Assembly: GCF_019802125.1 (NCBI RefSeq)
Contig: NZ_JAHVHT010000004.1
Location: forward strand, 326,001 to 390,000
DNA length: 64,000 bases
DNA from: Tateyamaria omphalii
GTDB taxonomy: Bacteria > Pseudomonadota > Alphaproteobacteria > Rhodobacterales > Rhodobacteraceae
Direction: 5' to 3'
Position numbers and translations under genes: made by a program
Notes under the pieces: generated by a model
Told to the model about the DNA's origin: nothing
Seen by the model: only the letters and a program-made list of their open reading frames with translations
Databases searched by the model: none
In this document: positions 56,018 to 64,000 of the stretch, one piece after another
Numbering within the stretch: the stretch's first letter is position 1
Layout: every line of letters begins with the position of its first letter

Positions 56018-56911
56018 ATGAATATCACGCTCCGCCAACTGCGATACTTCAGAGCGCTCGCGCAAGAACTGCACTTTGGCCGCGCAGCCGACAAATGCGC
56101 CATCTCCCAACCGGCACTCTCTGTTCAAATCCGTGAGTTGGAAGACACGCTGAACCTCGAACTGTTCGAACGGCAACCCCGCGCCTTGCGCCTCACCCTG
56201 CGGGGCGAGGAGTTTGCCGAACGCGCAAACGTCATCCTACGTGAAATGGACGAGTTGGAAGATTGGGCCACCTCGACGCGCGGCACGACACTGGGCCGCC
56301 TGCGTCTGGGCATCATCCCGACAATTGCGCCCTACCTGCTGCCGAACCTGATCAGCCAATTGACCCAGGCGCATCCACAGATCGACCTGCATGTCCGCGA
56401 AACCGTCACGCCGCGTCTCATTGACGAACTGATGGACGGTCAGCTTGACGCGGCCATTGTGGCCTTGCCGCTGGATGAACCGGCCTTGGTTGAAACCCCT
56501 GTTTTTACGGAAGAAATGGTGCTCGTCCGCCCCAAAACAGAGGCCGGTGCCCCACCCGTGGCGCTGGACGAACTGGCCCGGATGCGGCTGCTGCTCCTTG
56601 AGGAAGGGCACTGCTTTCGCGATCAGGCCATGTCGTTCTGCAACATAAACCCCAACCGCCCGCGCGGGGGCCTTGATGGCAGTTCGCTTGGAACACTTGT
56701 GCAAATGGTCGGTGCGGGGATCGGCGTGACGCTCATCCCCGACATGGCCATCGACGTCGAAACCCGGTCCGCACCTGTCTGCGTCAATCGCTTTGCGGGC
56801 GCAGCACCCACCCGGTCCATCGGCGTCGTTTGGCGCGCCACCAACCCGATGGGTCCGGCCTTGCAGGACCTTGTGCCACTGCTTCAGCAAGCCGCCGGTT
56901 ACGAGGACTAA
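56018..56911 (+). CDS. oxyR: hydrogen peroxide-inducible transcription activator OxyR (LysR family)
   Basis: LysR-type regulator sensing peroxide by a disulfide. The 297-residue product has the N-terminal helix-turn-helix (LRYFRALAQELHFGRAADKC, then AISQPALSVQIRELED), and the redox segment EEGHCFRDQAMSFC with Cys199 and Cys208, the same numbers as in E. coli OxyR. It is divergent from katG, the classic target, and is followed by a terminator. Confidence 0.95.
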   Translation: MNITLRQLRYFRALAQELHFGRAADKCAISQPALSVQIRELEDTLNLELFERQPRALRLTLRGEEFAERANVILREMDELEDWATSTRGTTLGRLRLGIIPTIAPYLLPNLISQLTQAHPQIDLHVRETVTPRLIDELMDGQLDAAIVALPLDEPALVETPVFTEEMVLVRPKTEAGAPPVALDELARMRLLLLEEGHCFRDQAMSFCNINPNRPRGGLDGSSLGTLVQMVGAGIGVTLIPDMAIDVETRSAPVCVNRFAGAAPTRSIGVVWRATNPMGPALQDLVPLLQQAAGYED

Positions 56912-56917
56912 AACGGG

Positions 56918-56945
56918 AAACGCCGCCCCGAAGGACGGCGTTTTT
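56918..56945 (+). terminator. rho-independent terminator after oxyR
   Basis: aaacgccg (56918-56925) pairs with cggcgttt (56936-56943), running into a TTTTTT tract. It directly abuts the 3' CCA of the opposite-strand tRNA-fMet and may serve both transcripts. Confidence 0.85.
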
Positions 56946-57022
<77 letters not shown>

Positions 57023-57114
57023 CCAGTTGGTTCGGGTGATGTACGCCGAGTCGCGGGGGACCGCAAGACCGTCCCCCACATTTGCTGTCAGAAAACCGTC
57101 ATAAAATCGCGCAA

Positions 57115-59049
57115 CTACTCCCAGAACTCCGCCTGCCATTCGAGGTTCGGCAATTCCTCGACCACCTCAAAGGCAATCGTGTCCCGAAACACGCGGTCAT
57201 GGCGGTCGGTCACGGTGATCTCAACTGTATGAATGCCCACGGGAAGGTCGGTCGGCATATCAAGGCGCCACAAGTGACTGCTGTTGTCGGTCAGCATCCA
57301 GCCCTGAAACGGGTTGGCCTGGCCGGTCCAGGATGTGCCTTGCCACGTGGTGAAGCCAGCCGTCTCGTCCCCACCATCAACCGAGCGTGCAGCGATAGAC
57401 CCTTGGGTCGACTGAATGGCCAGGGCCAGCGGGTCTGCATACTCGACACCCTCCAGCTTTTCTTCGCCCGTTCCGGACTGGGTGCGCTCGGCCTCCATCG
57501 CCTCACCGCCATTCACGCTGGCAGTGACAACCGAAGACGCCGACCCACTCCAGACGTTGACGGTCAGCCACGTTCCCTCGGCCAGATCATCCGTGGTCAA
57601 CATCAGCATGTCACCCAGATCACGGCGCACAACCGGAGGCGTCTGGTCAAACTCCCGATCATAAAGCGCACGATAACTCAACAACCGATCCGCCCAATCG
57701 CGAAAGCGCGGCGTGTTGAAAGAGGCGTGGAATTGATCATCCGCGTGCGTATGAAAGGTGCGGAAGCTTTCGACATAGTCTGCGCCGTTGAACGCCAGCT
57801 CGTAATACCCGCGCGGGCTGCCCAGCCGCTGCGTGGCATGCGGCACACCCTGCGCGTTCAAATCGCCAGCCCACCAGCTGCCGGACAAGGCGCCGGCAAT
57901 GATGTGATGAAACGGGGCAGGACCCACATTCGTGGCCGCTTCCCACCCGCCGAAATACTCACCTTTTTCAATATTTTCAGTGGTATGCGTGTGCCCAGCC
58001 AGGGTCACGACCGGCCTGTCACCCAAAATCGCAACAAGCGCATCCAGGTTGTCGGTCTGGTGCTTGGCGGCGGTGTTGTCGGTAAAGGTCTGGAACGGGA
58101 TATGCGCACTCAGGACGATCAGCTTGTCCTCGGGCACGTTTTCCAGGGTGTTCGCCAGCCATTCCAACTGCCGGTCCGTGACCATGCCGTTATACGTGGT
58201 CCGCGCGTCCATCGCGCAAAAGTCATGCGTGTCCACGCCGTTGCAGGGGTAGCGCACGTTGTCCAGGCTGACAAAATGCACGTCTCCGATCTCAAAGGAG
58301 TAATACTCCGGCCCCCACGCGCGACGGAACGTATCAAAACTGTCCTTGTCCTCGGCCGCGTCGAAATCAATGTCGTGGTTCCCGCCCACAAAATATTGCG
58401 GCGTCTGGCCCACGGCGATGATCGACTGGAAACGGGGATACAGGGTCAGATCATCCCCCATCACATCACCAACAAAGATCAGGCATTCGGTCTCCGACAG
58501 ATTCGCAGTGGCGAGCATCTGACCAGCCGTGTCACGGACATAGCCGATTTCCCGGTTGGTGTACGCCTGCGCATCGCCAAAAATCAGGCAATTGAACTCT
58601 GACCCGACCTCATCCTCGATAAGCGGAAAATTCACGGCCTCCGGCAACGGTCCAGTGGGTTCCAGTCCACCGAATCGCAGCTCCGGCGACCCGGCTTCCT
58701 TGTGGATATAGGCAAATTGCGGAACCATATCGGCGCTCAGCGGCGTTGCATATCCGGCGGGCTTCGTGATCATCAGGTTCATGTCGTCATAGACGGGCAG
58801 CTCATAGCTGCCGTCTTCGGCCGACAACACAACCTCCCGCCCATTCGAAACAAGGACATTGGGCAACCCGCGCTCACCCTCATCGAACTGCGCATTCCGG
58901 TTTTCATCCAGAAATACGGTCCCGCGCGCCATATCGGCGTCATCACCGGATCCGCGCACAACATGAACGCCGCCGATATAGGTGGGATCCTTGGCCATCG
59001 CGGCCCCGGCAAGGGCGCAAAGAGCGGTCATAGTCAGAAGTCGATGCAT
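57115..59049 (-). CDS. exported calcineurin-like metallophosphoesterase
   Basis: A 644-residue periplasmic or surface protein. A signal peptide (LLTMTALCALAGAAMA) is followed by a short beta domain with GTVFLDENRNAQFDEGERGL, a SdrD/CNA-like calcium-binding strand. The metallophosphatase core has LIFGDAQAY, VGDVMGDDL, GGNHDID, LSAHIPF and LAGHTHT, the full five-motif set for a binuclear metal site. A C-terminal beta domain ends near VEITVTDRHDRVFR. The substrate is unknown. Confidence 0.88.
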   Translation of the reverse strand: MHRLLTMTALCALAGAAMAKDPTYIGGVHVVRGSGDDADMARGTVFLDENRNAQFDEGERGLPNVLVSNGREVVLSAEDGSYELPVYDDMNLMITKPAGYATPLSADMVPQFAYIHKEAGSPELRFGGLEPTGPLPEAVNFPLIEDEVGSEFNCLIFGDAQAYTNREIGYVRDTAGQMLATANLSETECLIFVGDVMGDDLTLYPRFQSIIAVGQTPQYFVGGNHDIDFDAAEDKDSFDTFRRAWGPEYYSFEIGDVHFVSLDNVRYPCNGVDTHDFCAMDARTTYNGMVTDRQLEWLANTLENVPEDKLIVLSAHIPFQTFTDNTAAKHQTDNLDALVAILGDRPVVTLAGHTHTTENIEKGEYFGGWEAATNVGPAPFHHIIAGALSGSWWAGDLNAQGVPHATQRLGSPRGYYELAFNGADYVESFRTFHTHADDQFHASFNTPRFRDWADRLLSYRALYDREFDQTPPVVRRDLGDMLMLTTDDLAEGTWLTVNVWSGSASSVVTASVNGGEAMEAERTQSGTGEEKLEGVEYADPLALAIQSTQGSIAARSVDGGDETAGFTTWQGTSWTGQANPFQGWMLTDNSSHLWRLDMPTDLPVGIHTVEITVTDRHDRVFRDTIAFEVVEELPNLEWQAEFWE

Positions 59050-59172
59050 CAGAAAGCCTTTCGCTGAAACGTGCGACACGGACCTTGCGGTGAGTCGGTG
59101 ACGGGCTTTCATCCGTAACGTGAATTTTGGGCGACAGATCCGTGACAGGCGGCGGTTCGCCGACCGGTGCGG

Positions 59173-59952
59173 TCAGACGCTCTGGCAACGGGCGCAGTAG
59201 TACAGGGTGCGTGCTGAAATCTTGGCGACATCGATCTCAGACTTGCACGTCGGGCACGCCTCTTCCGCGTAGATATTGACCCGTTCCTGAATGTCCTGAC
59301 CGGCGGCGGGCAACTCTCCGTTCGTGATGATAGAGTTGTATTTGACACCAATCTGCATGAGCGCACGCATCTCGGCCCAGAGCCGGTGCAATACATCCTC
59401 GGGCACGTCACATCCCCGCATGAACGGGTTCAAGCTCAAAAGCCAAAGAATTTCAGTGCGATAGATGTTCCCGATCCCGGAAATGACCTGCTGGTTCATC
59501 AATAGCGTGGCAATCGGCGAGCGGCTCTTGCGGATGCGGGCAATGGCCCGCTCCGGCTCCTCCGGCTCTGCCAACAGGTCCGGGCCGTATTTCATCCGAA
59601 ATGCAGCAAGGTCCGCGTCGTTCAGGATTTCGCAAATGGCCGGACCCGTGATGTCGATCACATGGGACAGGGACTCCATCCGGATGCGAACAACATCACG
59701 CGGCGGATCAGCTGGTTGCGCCGTGCGATAGATACGCCCGGCAAGCCCAAGATGGATATGCAGGTGCTCACCAATATCGAAATGATAAAGCAAGTGCTTG
59801 CCCAAAGCGTCGATGGCGACGCATGTCCGCCCATCAATCATCGCGGCGCCATCTGCAAACCGGCCCTGGGGCGACGTTGCTGCAATGCGCTTGCCCACCA
59901 GCATGGGGCGCTGGTCTTGCGCAGCGCGGTGGATCGTATGGCCTTCGGGCAT
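59173..59952 (-). CDS. Fpg/Nei family DNA glycosylase (endonuclease VIII type)
   Basis: Base-excision enzyme that removes oxidised bases and nicks the site. The 259-residue product begins with the catalytic PEGHTIHRAA (Pro1, Glu2 after Met removal), HLHIHLGLAGR, the helix-two-turn-helix in ISGIGNIYRTEILW, and a C-terminal zinc finger CPTCKSEI...YYCARC. The PEGH start resembles the Nei/Nei2 branch more than MutM. It lies 120 bases downstream, in transcript direction, of the 5S gene. Confidence 0.9.
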   Translation of the reverse strand: MPEGHTIHRAAQDQRPMLVGKRIAATSPQGRFADGAAMIDGRTCVAIDALGKHLLYHFDIGEHLHIHLGLAGRIYRTAQPADPPRDVVRIRMESLSHVIDITGPAICEILNDADLAAFRMKYGPDLLAEPEEPERAIARIRKSRSPIATLLMNQQVISGIGNIYRTEILWLLSLNPFMRGCDVPEDVLHRLWAEMRALMQIGVKYNSIITNGELPAAGQDIQERVNIYAEEACPTCKSEIDVAKISARTLYYCARCQSV

Positions 59953-60072
59953 GGAAGTCTCACAAAACAGTCTTGCTCAGACACAGCGACATAACGCGAA
60001 GTGTCCGCGCTTAAAGACTGAATTGTAGGGAATGTGTCATCGTAAGAGAGATACTCTCGAGCGGCTTTTTAG

Positions 60073-60188
60073 GTTTGGCAGTGACCTACTCTCCCACACC
60101 TTAAGATGCAGTACCATCGGCGCTACAGCACTTAACGGCCGGGTTCGGGATGGGACCGGGTGTTTTGCTTGCGCTATGACCACCAAAC
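60073..60188 (-). rRNA. rrf: 5S ribosomal RNA
   Basis: About 116 bases on the minus strand, from GGTTTGGTGGTCATAGCG to CACTGCCAAACC; the ends pair to form helix I. The internal ACCCGGTCCCATCCCGAACC is the conserved 5S loop region. It lies about 95 bases after the 23S gene. Ends are set by helix I and may be off by a base or two. Confidence 0.93.
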
Positions 60189-60283
60189 CGAAAAAACCGC
60201 TCAGAGTAATCAACAATGTGTCCAAGTCGCGTACGACTTTGTGATGTGTATGCTTTGATCAGTGAAGTCTTGCTTCTACTGGA

Positions 60284-63116
<2,833 letters not shown>

Positions 63117-63487
63117 ATCCAGAAAAAGAAAGACTTGCGCCTTCGATGGCTCAGAAGCTGGAACAACTGGGCCGCATTTTCTGGTCAAAAGCATACTTTC
63201 CCTGATCCTTCTGATGTCGGTCAAAAGGATCGGTGCGTGCCCGTGCGGACACGCGGGTTAGTGTACTTGACTTGGACAACTCTGTTCTTTTCAGCGCGGG
63301 ATACGTCATGGTGAGCGAGGAAGCACTCAATCATGTCGCCTTCCAACTCCTTGTTGCCAAGGTCTTGGAACCACACCGAGGTCAGACCCACACTCGGGCG
63401 ACCAAACAGTGTTGATTGTCACTTTGAGATTGCTCTCAAAGTAACTTGTATCTCTCTATACGATGTCAATTCGTCCGGATCGGACGA
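63117..63487. other. leader region upstream of 23S; no tRNA, no gene recognised
   Basis: About 370 bases between the 23S 5' end and the terminator of the next protein gene. I find no tRNA-Ile or tRNA-Ala here on either strand, although these normally stand in the 16S-23S spacer. The frames crossing it lack ribosome binding sites and coding character. It contains the 23S processing stem at its left end, a hairpin at 63421-63442, and a TTGACA (minus strand, 63464-63469) without a good -10 partner. Confidence 0.6.
63421..63442 (-). repeat. perfect 9-bp hairpin with GCAA tetraloop in the 23S leader
   Basis: actttgaga (63421-63429) and tctcaaagt (63434-63442) are exact complements around a 4-base loop, which reads GCAA (a GNRA tetraloop) in the rRNA-sense strand. 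Position in the rRNA leader suggests a processing or antitermination element; no adjacent boxA is convincing. Confidence 0.6.
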
Positions 63488-63511
63488 GTAAAAGCGCCGT
63501 AGCGCTCTTAC
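63488..63511 (-). terminator. terminator hairpin after the partial protein gene at the window end
   Basis: On the minus strand, gtaagagcgc pairs with gcgcttttac (one G-U) around a TACG loop closed by C-G, a stable UNCG tetraloop. It starts 12 bases past the stop at 63524. The T-run is short (TTTT inside the stem). Confidence 0.65.
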
Positions 63512-63523
63512 TGATCTGATCCA

Positions 63524-64000
63524 TCAGTGTGTTTTGAACCAATCCGGCAGTGTCGTTCGTGCGATGTGCGGTATACCCGGTGATCGGATAACGCCGTCAT
63601 TCTCGCTGAACTTCATGTCAGATAGGATCACGTCATATGCGTGTGTCGTGGCTGCGTCCCAAGGCATAACCTCTAGGCTTTCAGCTTTTTCAAAGAACCG
63701 TCTCGCGTGGTTGTTGGCCTTTTGCCACCCCAAACCAGGCATGCCCGGCAGTTCAGCGCGACCAAGTGCAATCCGCGTCTCGTTCACATGCAGCAGTTCC
63801 TGCATGGAAGCGAACTTGAGGTGAACCAGGTAGACGCCGGTTGGAAACACATAGGAATGTGTCTTCTTTCCGTCTTCGGCAATCACAACACCATGCCTCA
63901 TCAGAGGAGTGGCATCTCTTACCGCCCAAGCCTTGCTGTAGTTCCCTGTTATGATCGCCGATGCGCGCTGATCGAACACCGAAGTGTCTTGATCAATCTC
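63524..64000 (-). CDS. C-terminal part of a protein, possibly a family 2 glycosyltransferase
   Basis: The frame is open to the right edge, so this is the last 158 residues of a longer protein. It is soluble in look, rich in aromatic and basic residues: NYSKAWAVRDATPLMRHGVV, HSYVFPTGVYLVHLKFA, GLGWQKANNHARRFFEKAES, and the end TTLPDWFKTH. The general pattern recalls C-termini of GT2-like proteins, but I am not sure. It occupies the place where a 16S-23S spacer with tRNAs would be expected. Confidence 0.45.
   Translation of the reverse strand, partial: EIDQDTSVFDQRASAIITGNYSKAWAVRDATPLMRHGVVIAEDGKKTHSYVFPTGVYLVHLKFASMQELLHVNETRIALGRAELPGMPGLGWQKANNHARRFFEKAESLEVMPWDAATTHAYDVILSDMKFSENDGVIRSPGIPHIARTTLPDWFKTH

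Overview
The window is a high-GC (roughly 60 percent or more by eye) chromosomal segment from an alphaproteobacterium, most likely a marine member of the Rhodobacterales (Roseobacter group). The basis is gene content and style: a RpoH-type sigma factor fused by overlap to a ChaN gene, DUF1467 next to methylmalonyl-CoA epimerase, an alphaproteobacterial 23S/5S, a six-gene agl-glg-pgm operon, pca genes, and genes very often coupled by ATGA or CTAG overlaps. There are no IS elements, transposases or CRISPR arrays.

Layout. 1-3.1 kb: end of the elongasome operon (mrdA/PBP2, rodA). 3.2-10.1 kb: VOC protein, ghrA, methyltransferase, then a leftward block of M3 peptidase, MoeB-like, dut and coaBC. 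10.2-20.3 kb: ChaN lipoprotein plus rpoH, cobU plus a phosphatase, GST, comM, esterase-gshB, yraN-rsmI divergent from a LpoA-like lipoprotein. 20.4-24.4 kb: nitrogen control (glnD, amtB). 24.4-34.7 kb: leftward glycogen operon (alpha-glucosidase, glgB, glgC, glgA, glgX, pgm) with two LacI-type palindromes ahead of it. 34.8-36.6 kb: accessory spot with a jacalin-lectin plus aerolysin-like protein and a divergent acidic orphan. 36.7-40.0 kb: murJ, a rhomboid without its catalytic dyad, trpS. 40.1-41.5 kb: AT-richer island with a MuF-domain/RNase A-like toxin and its probable immunity gene. 41.8-53.6 kb: VOC, HDAC-like hydrolase, nitroreductase, EI24, DUF1467, mce, orphan response regulator, GNAT, DUF1501/DUF1800 pair, aspS, pcaCHG. 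53.6-57 kb: katG divergent from oxyR, then tRNA-fMet. 57-64 kb: phosphoesterase, Nei-type glycosylase, 5S and 23S rRNA, and the 3' end of a protein gene where a 16S rRNA and ITS tRNAs would be expected.

How the parts work together. PBP2, RodA, MurJ and the LpoA-like lipoprotein all serve peptidoglycan synthesis. GlnD and AmtB belong to the PII ammonium circuit. Pgm, GlgC, GlgA and GlgB build glycogen from glucose-phosphate, and GlgX plus the alpha-glucosidase take it apart or feed it. OxyR and KatG form a peroxide-response pair. The two most unusual items are the jacalin-aerolysin (natterin/Dln1-like) candidate pore-former at 34870-35784 and the orphan MuF-RNase toxin/immunity pair at 40148-41504. 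The rearranged-looking rRNA locus is third: no 16S or ITS tRNA in view, and tRNA-fMet split from 5S by two protein genes.

All functional calls come from reading motifs by eye; no database search was run.
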